Shown piece after piece: positions 54,804 to 63,718 of a stretch of 64,000 nt of DNA. Location of the stretch: assembly GCF_947648125.1 (NCBI RefSeq), contig NZ_CANSMR010000018.1, positions 62,001-126,000 of the forward strand. The letters run 5' to 3'. A model generated the notes under the pieces. That model saw only the letters and a list, made by a program, of their open reading frames with translations, did no database searches and had not been told where the DNA came from. The stretch is from an uncultured Bradyrhizobium sp. (lineage in GTDB: Bacteria > Pseudomonadota > Alphaproteobacteria > Rhizobiales > Xanthobacteraceae). Every line of letters starts with the position of its first letter. The stretch's first letter is position 1. Made by a program: the position numbers and the translations under genes.

Positions 54804-54900
54804 TAGCCCAGATAGAGCGAACCGTATTCTGGGGCGGCCTTCCGAGGAGACGCGTTGCTTGCATGATTCCCGGATTGCGCTTCGCGCCATCCGGGCTACT
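54804..54900. repeat. Degenerate GTAGCCCGGATG-type element
   Basis: Left end ATAGCCCAGATAGAGCG, right end CGCGCCATCCGGGCTAC; inside, TTCTGGGG and CCCGGATTGCG. It is a third, more diverged family member, 7 bp upstream of a possible upstream start and about 28 bp before the MDR gene start. Confidence 0.7.
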
Positions 54901-54927
54901 TAAGCAATGGTCTCACGGAGCATCCCA

Positions 54928-56010
54928 ATGACAAGCACGCACAAGGCCTGGCGGCTGCACGCCCACAATGATCTTCGCTTCGAGGATGTCGCAACGCCCG
55001 GGCCCGCGCCTGATGGCGTCGTCGTCCGGATCGAAGCCGGCATGGTGCTGTCCTATACCAACAAGCTCTTGTCCGGCGCGCTGCCCTACAGCCTGCCGCC
55101 GATGCCGTTCGTGCCGGGCACCAACGCGATCGCGCGAATCGTCGCCACCGGCGAGAACGTCACGCATGTGCGGAGCGGCGACCGCGTATTCCTCAGCCCG
55201 CATCTGCGCGGCGACGTGCCGGATCGCGATCCGCCGCAGATCCTGATCGGCCTCACCGCCACGGTGACGACGCCGGAGGCGCTCGCACTGCAGGTGCGTT
55301 GGCGCGACGGCGTGTTTGCGGAGATCGCGCATTGGCCTGCCGCCTGCGTCACGCCACTTGCCAATCTCGACGACAAGCCGGCGACCGAGCTGATCGGGCT
55401 GGCAAAACTGATCGTGCCGTTCGGCGGATTGCAGCGCACCGGCCTGCGCGGCGGACAGACCATCATTGTCAACGGTGCGACCGGCTATTTCGGCTCCGGC
55501 GGCGTGATGCTCGCGGTCGCGATGGGCGCGGGCCGCGTCGTCGCAGTCGGACGCAAAGAGGCCGCGCTCGATCAATTGCGCGATGCATTCGGCCCGCGCG
55601 TCATTCCCGCCGTCGTCACCGGCGATGCCTCCGCTGACCTTCAGATCATCCGCCGCGCCGCCGCCGGCAGCGCCGATGTCGCGCTCGATTTGCTCGGCGC
55701 CGCCAAGAGCACCTCGACAACGCTGTCCGCCCTGCGCGCGCTCAGGCGCGGCGGCCGGATGGTGCTGATGGGCAGCGCCGAGGCGCCGCTCGAACTGTCG
55801 TTCCGCGAGATGCTGGCCAACGACTGGGAAGTGGTCGGGCAGTTCATGTACGACCGCACCGCGCCGGGCCAACTCGCCGGCCTTGCGGCCGAAGGCCTGC
55901 TGGATCTGCGCAAGATCAACGTCGCGACGTTCAAGCTCGCCGACTTCCGCAGCGCGGTGGACGCGGCCGCGATGATGCAGAGCCTCGACCTCACGGCCGT
56001 GGCGCCGTAA
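54928..56010 (+). CDS. Zinc-type alcohol dehydrogenase / quinone oxidoreductase-like MDR protein
   Basis: A 360-residue medium-chain dehydrogenase/reductase. GroES-like N-terminal domain (MPFVPGTNAIARIVATGENV, SGDRVFLSP), Rossmann domain with NGATGYFGSGGVMLAVAMGA. No clear structural zinc cysteines are seen, which favours the quinone reductase branch. Substrate unknown. ATG 54928 has CGGAG upstream; an upstream ATG at 54907 is less supported. Part of the accessory block between rimM and trmD. Confidence 0.85.
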   Translation: MTSTHKAWRLHAHNDLRFEDVATPGPAPDGVVVRIEAGMVLSYTNKLLSGALPYSLPPMPFVPGTNAIARIVATGENVTHVRSGDRVFLSPHLRGDVPDRDPPQILIGLTATVTTPEALALQVRWRDGVFAEIAHWPAACVTPLANLDDKPATELIGLAKLIVPFGGLQRTGLRGGQTIIVNGATGYFGSGGVMLAVAMGAGRVVAVGRKEAALDQLRDAFGPRVIPAVVTGDASADLQIIRRAAAGSADVALDLLGAAKSTSTTLSALRALRRGGRMVLMGSAEAPLELSFREMLANDWEVVGQFMYDRTAPGQLAGLAAEGLLDLRKINVATFKLADFRSAVDAAAMMQSLDLTAVAP

Positions 56011-56183
56011 CCCGCAGTCGGAGATCAACATTAAATTTAGGCAAGGTCGCCGCCGGGTTGCAGACAAGTGCTTGCACCTCTTTTGGGGGTCAGGCACGTT
56101 ACGGTTGTTTGAGCAACCTTACACCAACCTTACACAACGCTGGATTTCCTCCATCGTTGATTTCCAGGCATCAGAGACATTCC

Positions 56184-56876
56184 ATGTGGCGCAGCACTGT
56201 CGTCGCGACCGTCGGCCTCCTTGCCACGGTCGGTTTCGTTTCCGCCCAGACACCAGCCCAATCACCACCAGCCGCTCCACCACCGGCCGCCGAAACACCG
56301 AACGCGCCGGAGCCGATGGAAGACGTCCAGACCGGCGATCACTGGACCTACCAGGTGCGGGACGACATTACCGGCGACATCAAATCGACCATCACCAATA
56401 CCGTCACCGACGCCTCGGCTTCCGAGATCAACATGCGGTTTTCGTTGCTCGGGAATCCGACCTTCGGCTACCAGACATTCGACCGAACCTGGAATCTGAC
56501 CAATAACGGCGTTTGGAAATTTGCGCCCAATGACGGCACCGGCATTCGGCCGCCGCTCACGGTGGGCAAGACCTGGTCGTTCAAGAATACCGCTCTCAAC
56601 ACCAAGGCCGGCAACAGTCTGAAGCGTTCGGGGACCGCCAAGGTTGTCGCACAGGAAAGCGTCACGACCAGTGCGGGCACGTTTGACACTTTCAAGATCG
56701 AAACCACCGTTCAGGAAGACAACGCCGCCGATGCGACCAAGAAGCTGCAGTTTGAGCAGCAGACCTGGTACGCACCGGCCATCGATCACTGGGTGAAGCG
56801 CAGTTCGGTGACGCGTTCCGACGGACGCATCCGGGACAAGAGCACGATGGAGCTGGTCGAGTATGGCCGCCGCTAG
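56184..56876 (+). CDS. Secreted protein of unknown function, paralogue A
   Basis: A 230-residue exported protein. Signal peptide to about residue 21 (VSAQ), a Pro/Ala-rich linker to about 48, then a beta-rich domain with GDHWTYQVRDDITGDIKST, FDRTWNLTNNGVWKFAPNDG, TGIRPPLTVGKTWSF, AKVVAQESVTTSAGTFDTFK and WYAPAIDHWVKRS. I do not recognise the family with confidence; the layout recalls DUF3108/TapB-like beta-sheet domains. Its close paralogue follows after 67 bp. Confidence 0.7.
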   Translation: MWRSTVVATVGLLATVGFVSAQTPAQSPPAAPPPAAETPNAPEPMEDVQTGDHWTYQVRDDITGDIKSTITNTVTDASASEINMRFSLLGNPTFGYQTFDRTWNLTNNGVWKFAPNDGTGIRPPLTVGKTWSFKNTALNTKAGNSLKRSGTAKVVAQESVTTSAGTFDTFKIETTVQEDNAADATKKLQFEQQTWYAPAIDHWVKRSSVTRSDGRIRDKSTMELVEYGRR

Positions 56877-56943
56877 ATCAACCGATAAGACCATGCGCCA
56901 CGCAGACCGCGCCGATCGACAACAGCTTCCGCAAGGGGTGAAT

Positions 56944-57630
56944 ATGCTTCGCTACGCCGCAATTGCGATGCTGGGCCTGTTCGCCAGCCAGGCCAGCGCG
57001 CAACAAGCATCGGGGGGCACTGAAGCGGCGCCTCCGCCGTCTTCGACCGCAAAACCGATCGTTGCAATGGAGCAGCCGTCGGTGGGCGACAATTGGACCT
57101 ACGAAGTGCGGGACGAGATCACCGGAAAGATCAGCGCGACCCGCGAAATCGTCGTCACCGAGATCACGCCGGCCGACATTAGTGCGCGATCCAAGGATCT
57201 GATTTCCTCCAAGACGATGCCCATCGTTTATGACCGGTCGTGGAATTTGCTCACCTCCGGGGACTGGAAGTACACGCCCCACGATGGCACGGGCATCCAG
57301 ACGCCGCTTGCGATCGGCAAGACCTGGAGCTCTCGGACCAACAGCCTCAACGCCGGAAGCGGCTTCGCCTGGACCCGAACGGGCAATGCAAAAGTCGTCG
57401 GACAGGAAAGCGTGACGACGAAGGCCGGCACGTTCGATACGTTCAAGATCGAAGCCAAGTTTTTGAGCCGCAGCGTCAAGGATCCGACCAGGAGCAGCGA
57501 GCTGACGTCGGAAACCTGGTACGCGCCTGCGATCGATCATTGGGTCAAGCGAACCGAGGTCATTCGCGTCGACAAGCGTCTGCAGACCAACAACACGCTC
57601 GAACTCATCGCATATGGCCGGAAGCAGTAG
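56944..57630 (+). CDS. Secreted protein of unknown function, paralogue B
   Basis: A 228-residue exported protein, signal peptide to about residue 19 (ASAQ). It shares with paralogue A the segments GDNWTYEVRDEITGKISAT, YDRSWNLLTSGDWKYTPHDG, TGIQTPLAIGKTWSS, AKVVGQESVTTKAGTFDTFK and WYAPAIDHWVKRTEV, so the two arose by tandem duplication. ATG 56944 with AGGGG upstream is chosen; the frame is open further upstream into paralogue A's end. Confidence 0.7.
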   Translation: MLRYAAIAMLGLFASQASAQQASGGTEAAPPPSSTAKPIVAMEQPSVGDNWTYEVRDEITGKISATREIVVTEITPADISARSKDLISSKTMPIVYDRSWNLLTSGDWKYTPHDGTGIQTPLAIGKTWSSRTNSLNAGSGFAWTRTGNAKVVGQESVTTKAGTFDTFKIEAKFLSRSVKDPTRSSELTSETWYAPAIDHWVKRTEVIRVDKRLQTNNTLELIAYGRKQ

Positions 57631-57777
57631 GCGGCGTCTTCGGTTCTGATTGAGTCAGAACCGACGCCCGTTTTCATCGCGCTGACCGCTCTGCCCCGCC
57701 CGGAGGCGTTCACAGCTGGTCCGGCATCGTGACGGTTGCCATTTGACGGCATCGGCCGGACACGTCATTGGAACGCG

Positions 57778-58524
57778 ATGCCCTCCCAGCCGACGATCTG
57801 GCGCGCCACCGTGCTGACCCTGTTCCCGGACATGTTCCCGGGACCGCTCGGCGTGAGCCTGGCCGGCAAGGCGCTGGCCACGGGTCTCTGGGCGCTGGAG
57901 GCGCGCGACATCAGGGCGTCGGCGACCGACAGGCACCGCAGCGTCGACGACACGCCGGCCGGCGGCGGCCCGGGCATGGTGCTGCGGGCCGATGTGCTGG
58001 CGGCGGCAATCGATGCCGCTGATATTGCGCCGGACCGCCCGCGCCTCTTGATGAGCCCGCGGGGTCGGCCATTGACCCAGACCCACGTCGCGGAGCTCGC
58101 GGCCGGGCCCGGCCCCCTGATCGTCTGCGGCCGCTTCGAAGGCATCGACCAGCGGGTGATCGAGGCGCGGGGGCTCGAAGAAGTCTCGATCGGCGATTAT
58201 GTGCTGTCCGGCGGTGAAATCGCCGCGATGGCCCTGATCGACGCCTGCGTCCGCCTGTTGCCGGGGGTGATGGGGAAGCTGGCCTCGGGAACCGAGGAGA
58301 GCTTTTCCGAAGGACTACTGGAATACCCCCAATACACCCGTCCGCAGGAGTTCGAGGGCCGCCAAATCCCGGAAATCCTGATTTCCGGCGACCACGCCAA
58401 GGTCGCGGCCTGGCGGCTGGCCCAGTCCGAGGCCCTGACGGCGGCCCGGCGGCCCGATCTCTGGGCCCGGAGGGCCGGTCAAAAAGCCGCCCGGCGAGGG
58501 ACAAAAAACACGACAGACGGGTGA
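57778..58524 (+). CDS. trmD: tRNA (guanine37-N1)-methyltransferase TrmD
   Basis: A 248-residue SPOUT (knotted) methyltransferase that makes m1G37 in tRNAs and prevents frameshifting. [37 protein letters not shown] and [20 protein letters not shown] form the knot and SAM site. ATG 57778 gives the usual N-terminus ([16 protein letters not shown]). Followed by rplS. Confidence 0.96.
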   Translation: MPSQPTIWRATVLTLFPDMFPGPLGVSLAGKALATGLWALEARDIRASATDRHRSVDDTPAGGGPGMVLRADVLAAAIDAADIAPDRPRLLMSPRGRPLTQTHVAELAAGPGPLIVCGRFEGIDQRVIEARGLEEVSIGDYVLSGGEIAAMALIDACVRLLPGVMGKLASGTEESFSEGLLEYPQYTRPQEFEGRQIPEILISGDHAKVAAWRLAQSEALTAARRPDLWARRAGQKAARRGTKNTTDG

Positions 58525-58632
58525 CAAACCCTGCGCTTTGCCTTATAGGCACGGCCTAATCCGCACACGCGCAGGATAGATGGACGTTTGCGCAGCCCGC
58601 ACAGGCTGGGCGCGCCGCCGATGGAGATTTCG

Positions 58633-59013
58633 ATGAACCTGATTCAGCAGCTCGAAAAAGAGCAGTTCGACAAGCTCGCCGCCACCAAGACCATTCCGGA
58701 ATTCGGCCCCGGCGATACCGTCATCGTCAACGTGAAGGTGGTCGAAGGCGAGCGCACCCGCGTGCAGGCCTATGAAGGCGTCTGCATCGGCCGTTCCGGC
58801 CACGGCCTCAACGAGAGCTTCACCGTGCGCAAGATTTCGTACGGCGAGGGCGTCGAGCGCGTTTTCCCGGTGATGTCGCCGATGATCGACTCGATCAAGG
58901 TCGTGCGTCGCGGCAAGGTTCGTCGCGCCAAGCTCTATTACCTGCGCAGCCTGCGCGGCAAGTCGGCCCGCATCGTCGAGAAGCAGGACCGCCAGACCGC
59001 CGTCGGCGAGTAA
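58633..59013 (+). CDS. rplS: 50S ribosomal protein L19
   Basis: A 126-residue L19 at the 30S-50S interface: [70 protein letters not shown] 58633 has GGAG seven bases upstream; ATG 58621 would add four residues. Terminator follows. Confidence 0.97.
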   Translation: MNLIQQLEKEQFDKLAATKTIPEFGPGDTVIVNVKVVEGERTRVQAYEGVCIGRSGHGLNESFTVRKISYGEGVERVFPVMSPMIDSIKVVRRGKVRRAKLYYLRSLRGKSARIVEKQDRQTAVGE

Positions 59014-59040
59014 CTCTTCCCTTCAGGGAATGTGGTCGAA

Positions 59041-59067
59041 AGCGCGGGGCCTGCCCCGCGCTTTTTT
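59041..59067 (+). terminator. Intrinsic terminator of trmD-rplS
   Basis: Stem AGCGCGGGG / CCCCGCGCT around CCTG, then a run of six T. It ends the ribosomal protein transcript. Confidence 0.9.
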
Positions 59068-59372
59068 GTTGCGGCATACCTATCTGGTGGACAGGCCCGC
59101 GCATCGATCGATTGTCGCGGCCACGAGCCCTGTGTTAGAAATTTAGAATGGTTCCGGATCAAGCAAGTCAGACCTGCCTAAGTCAGACCTGCCAGCGCGT
59201 CGTGATCGACGATCGCTCGCGGCTGCCCGGCCGCTTCTTCGGACGCTTTGCGACGTCGGCAACGTCAGAGCTTACGCGCGCAGCGTAACGCTGCCTGGAC
59301 GCCTTCGCCTGCTCGCGCGCCGAGGCGCACCTAACGCCATTCACCACCGAATTTCTTCTGGAGCTGAAGCTC
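59068..59372 (+). promoter_or_regulatory. leuC leader region with a 15-bp tandem repeat
   Basis: A 305-bp gap without a credible gene. AAGTCAGACCTGCC occurs twice in tandem (59165-59178 and 59180-59193). The remainder is GC-rich and holds short palindromes. The leuC promoter must be here. No leucine-rich leader peptide was found. Confidence 0.4.
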
Positions 59373-60779
<1,407 letters not shown>

Positions 60780-60785
60780 GGCGCA

Positions 60786-61976
60786 CTAAGCCTGCTTGCT
60801 AAGCTTTTCGAACTCATTCTGGGCATTCGAGCGATTCTTCAGAATGAGTTCATGGAGGCGAGGGTGAGTTTCTTCCTTAATTCCGCTTAGCGCTGTACCA
60901 TACACCTCGATCGCCTCTTCGAGCTTGTTTGCGTCGCGCTGTTGGACGCCGAGCTCAACAAGAGCATTCGCAAGGTTCATGCTTGTGGCTGCCCAATTTA
61001 CGGGGACGCGCTCACGCGTGCGCTCCTTAAGGGCAGCTTGGTAGGCTCCGATGGCGTCGTTGATGCGTTCCGGATTTCCCTCACGCCGGCCCAGCTGCAG
61101 CAAAGCATTCCCAAGATTCATTTGAGTCCTCGCCCATTCCAAAGGAGCGCGATCTCTGGTGAATTCCTTGAGCACTTCCCGAAAGGTGGCGATGGCATCC
61201 TCGAGTCTTAGAATCCCAGCCTCATGCCGCGCTAATCCCAGAAATGCATTCCCCAGATTCATCTGAGTACGCGCCCACAAAAGCGGAACGCGTTCACGCG
61301 TACGCTCCTTTAGCGCCTCGCGGTAGCACCGGACTGCGTTCTCAAGGTTAGACGGTTCCTGCTCACGCCGCCCGATAGCGGCAAATGCCTTCCCTAAGCT
61401 GGTTTGTGTCGTCGCCCACTCGAGCGGGGCGATCTCGCGCCTTCGTTCCTTAAGAGCTTCTTGATAGCTCGCAACAGCCTCTTCTAATCGCGCGGTCCCA
61501 TTTTCCCGCTCGCCGAGCTCCCATAGGGCATCACCGAGCACGTGGTGCATCTTTGCCCACTCGAGTGGCACAGTCTCGCGCGCCAAACGTGAGAGTGCTT
61601 CTCGGTGCACCATGACTGCTTTTTCGAGCGTCGTCGAACTGCTACTGCCTATAGTAGGTTGAACGGGCACGGTCTCAGAATCTGACAAAGCGGCTTCGGA
61701 AGCTGCTAGGTCCTGACCCATGCCGCCTTGCGTCGATAATTCGACCTGCGGCGCCTCCGTTGTTGAACTCATGGCAGCCAGTTGGGCATAGGCCGAGCTG
61801 AGCGTGAGCGACCAACGATCACGATCCGACTTGTCGACGCCGCTATCTCGAAGAAAGAGAAACCTTTCAATCGCTTCTTCGATGAGCTTCTTGTCGGCGA
61901 CTTGAACGCCATATTCATAACCAGCAAGAGCAGCCTCTTCCACCAGCCGCCGATCGATCTTCTCTAATGAGCTCAT
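60786..61976 (-). CDS. TPR-repeat protein of a SIR2-TPR pair
   Basis: A 396-residue cytoplasmic protein without signal peptide. After an N-terminal helical region (1-70) and a Ser/Thr/Gln-rich linker (70-118) come about five TPR-like units of exactly 47 residues (137-183, 184-230, 231-277, 278-324, then a diverged fifth). Each unit reads P-L-E/L-W-A-x-T-Q-x-x-L-G-x-A, a GRRE-type turn, an E/D-A-x-x-x-Y/F-x-E-A-L-K-E helix and TRERVP. Such arrays bind proteins and often serve as sensors or scaffolds next to effector genes. Its start overlaps the SIR2 gene stop (ATGA), so both are made from one mRNA. GC is about 58% in a hand-counted 120-bp sample. Confidence 0.85.
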   Translation of the reverse strand: MSSLEKIDRRLVEEAALAGYEYGVQVADKKLIEEAIERFLFLRDSGVDKSDRDRWSLTLSSAYAQLAAMSSTTEAPQVELSTQGGMGQDLAASEAALSDSETVPVQPTIGSSSSTTLEKAVMVHREALSRLARETVPLEWAKMHHVLGDALWELGERENGTARLEEAVASYQEALKERRREIAPLEWATTQTSLGKAFAAIGRREQEPSNLENAVRCYREALKERTRERVPLLWARTQMNLGNAFLGLARHEAGILRLEDAIATFREVLKEFTRDRAPLEWARTQMNLGNALLQLGRREGNPERINDAIGAYQAALKERTRERVPVNWAATSMNLANALVELGVQQRDANKLEEAIEVYGTALSGIKEETHPRLHELILKNRSNAQNEFEKLSKQA

Positions 61977-63175
61977 TTGTGAAGCTCCCGAGATGCGAGT
62001 TCATATGCTCCCTTTAGGTCTCCGGAGAGACGTAATCTCCGAATTTCATTTGCCGCCGCGGTAGCGTGATCGCTCTCCAACGAAGCAGCACTTCTCAAAG
62101 TGGCCAGTCGACGAAACGCTTCATCTAGCTGCGCTTGAATGTCGGCATGATTTATTCGAGCGCTTCCCGCCGCCTTTAGATACGCCTCGACCATAGCAAG
62201 GGGATCACTTATCACGCGTGGACCACCGACTCCCAATTCCCTAGACAACTCTAGAAAAAGTTTGTCGGCATCATAGTTGACCAACACACCCCCGTTATGA
62301 GTGGTTGAAAGAAGCTTTCTGGCCTTCTCGGAAAGAGTATCGATATTGCTGCCGTGCAACACCCAGTAAAGGTGCTTGTAGGGATATGCCTCCGCCGCTT
62401 CTACCAACAAATCCATTACGCCATCCTCACGACCGCCATATCCAACGACAACTAGGGCGTGTGCGTACTGGATCAACGAGCGAATCGCTGCGATTGCCGG
62501 AGAAGCTCCGCGAACTGAGCTCACATCAACTGGTGAATTGCGCAGCAGATAGCTATGACGAGAGCCATGTATTTCAATTAGTTGAGGGTGACGCGGGGCG
62601 CCCGCGATTCTATTCAATGACTCAAGACCGTCACACACTACGGGGATAATTCCAGCTCGAGCTAAGCCAGACAGGGCAAGCTGATCGAAGTTAGTAGTAA
62701 GGACAGTTGAAATTATTCCGCGCGCGACTAGCTCTCCAAGCACCAAATGCGCCCAATTAATCGCTCCACCAGCTTCATCGACGAGCGATCCAAACAAGTC
62801 ACGAACGTCATTCGGCTGAGTATAGTATCGCTTGAAAACTTGATCATACACTCGCCACCAATCAATTTCCCTATCTTCAGGAGCCTTTGATCTGCTGGCT
62901 GCTGCAATTCGGCAGTCATCGAGCATGTGTTGAGATTCGAGTATGGCGTACACCTCGCTTGCCTCGGCGTTGGCCGTGCAAGCGATGTCGAAGCGTTCCG
63001 CAACCAGCCTCACGAGACGCCTACCTATGTCCGCAGCACCAGGAATTCCGGCACTTATGGAAGCTCCTGCGCCGACCAAGACGACATTGTTTCTGCGGCC
63101 CCTTTCGTCTTTTTTTGCGAAGCGGAGGGCTCGGGCAATTTCAGCGATCGAGACGTCAAAACGGGGGTCGCTCAT
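61973..63175 (-). CDS. SIR2-like NAD-binding protein, candidate defence effector
   Basis: A 400-residue protein with an N-terminal SIR2-like domain (about 1-290): NAD-binding GAGASISAGIP (residues 35-45), ISTVLTTNFDQLALSGLARA, a histidine in LIEIHGSRHSYLLRN at the place of the sirtuin catalytic His, and ALVVVGYGGREDGVMDLL. The four zinc cysteines of deacetylase sirtuins are absent, as in the SIR2 NADase effectors of anti-phage systems. The last 110 residues are helical and end in a TPR-like LSGDLKGAYELASREL. GC is about 52% in a hand-counted 120-bp sample versus clearly higher in leuC. NAD cleavage and defence are inferred. Confidence 0.85.
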   Translation of the reverse strand: MSDPRFDVSIAEIARALRFAKKDERGRRNNVVLVGAGASISAGIPGAADIGRRLVRLVAERFDIACTANAEASEVYAILESQHMLDDCRIAAASRSKAPEDREIDWWRVYDQVFKRYYTQPNDVRDLFGSLVDEAGGAINWAHLVLGELVARGIISTVLTTNFDQLALSGLARAGIIPVVCDGLESLNRIAGAPRHPQLIEIHGSRHSYLLRNSPVDVSSVRGASPAIAAIRSLIQYAHALVVVGYGGREDGVMDLLVEAAEAYPYKHLYWVLHGSNIDTLSEKARKLLSTTHNGGVLVNYDADKLFLELSRELGVGGPRVISDPLAMVEAYLKAAGSARINHADIQAQLDEAFRRLATLRSAASLESDHATAAANEIRRLRLSGDLKGAYELASRELHK

Positions 63176-63336
63176 AAGGCTCTGCTTTCTAAAGCTTCGA
63201 TTCCTAGGTGTTCCTTCAAAAATTTCACCCTGGAGCTGCTACAGTCCCTATCTGCCACGCGCACGGTCGAAAAGCTCACCTTTAGATCAAGCAGTGGATA
63301 TTTCGGAAACGGCTTGTTAACGTGACGTACGCACAC
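63172..63336 (-). CDS. Possible 54-residue ORF coupled to the SIR2 gene
   Basis: A frame starting with GTG 63336, five bases after GAGG, and ending with a TGA that overlaps the SIR2 start codon (ATGA). It encodes a mixed sequence including KYPLLDLKVSFSTVRVADRD and RVKFLKEHLGIEALES. The overlap and ribosome-binding site suggest a real leader gene or the remnant of an upstream partner. Against it: it lies only 38 bp from the divergent small gene, leaving little room for a promoter, and I recognise no family. Confidence 0.3.
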   Translation of the reverse strand: MCVRHVNKPFPKYPLLDLKVSFSTVRVADRDCSSSRVKFLKEHLGIEALESRAL

Positions 63337-63374
63337 TGGCTCCTCGCGAACACATGCTTCGTGGGGAGCCGGAC

Positions 63375-63584
63375 GTGGCCGACAAGAACGAATTCGTCGA
63401 CATGATCAGTGAGGCGACGCGGCAGAAGCGCCGCCGCGCCGCACCACGCATCATCGATCCGCTTCCCGAGGTGAAGGAAACCTCGCGCCTCAGCCACTGG
63501 CCGCCGGAGCGCTGGACGCAATGGCGGATGGAAAACCTGACGCCGTGGAAGATAAAGTCCTGGAAGCTGAAGAACTGGGACTAG
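63375..63584 (+). CDS. Small basic protein of unknown function
   Basis: A 69-residue protein starting GTG with GGGGAG upstream: MADKNEFVDMISEATRQKRR, then PRIIDPLPEVKETSRLSHWP and a tail rich in W and K (PERWTQWRMEN, PWKIKSWKLKNWD). No signal or membrane segment. The high Trp content and good codon use support a real gene; I do not know its function. A hairpin follows. Confidence 0.65.
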   Translation: MADKNEFVDMISEATRQKRRRAAPRIIDPLPEVKETSRLSHWPPERWTQWRMENLTPWKIKSWKLKNWD

Positions 63585-63606
63585 GCTGCGTGGCGGCCTG
63601 ACAAAA

Positions 63607-63626
63607 CGGGCGCCGTGAGGCGCCCG
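63607..63626 (+). terminator. Hairpin after the small Trp-rich gene
   Basis: Stem CGGGCGCC / GGCGCCCG around GTGA, preceded by AAAA and followed by CTGTCGTTTC. A weak T-run, so a probable rather than certain terminator; it may also serve the convergent His/Tyr-rich gene. Confidence 0.55.
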
Positions 63627-63718
63627 CTGTCGTTTCAGACCTTACCACATGAACGTGCGAAACCGTGCGAAAAGTCCAAGCGGGAATGCCGGCGACGATC
63701 GCAGCACGACGAACTGCA

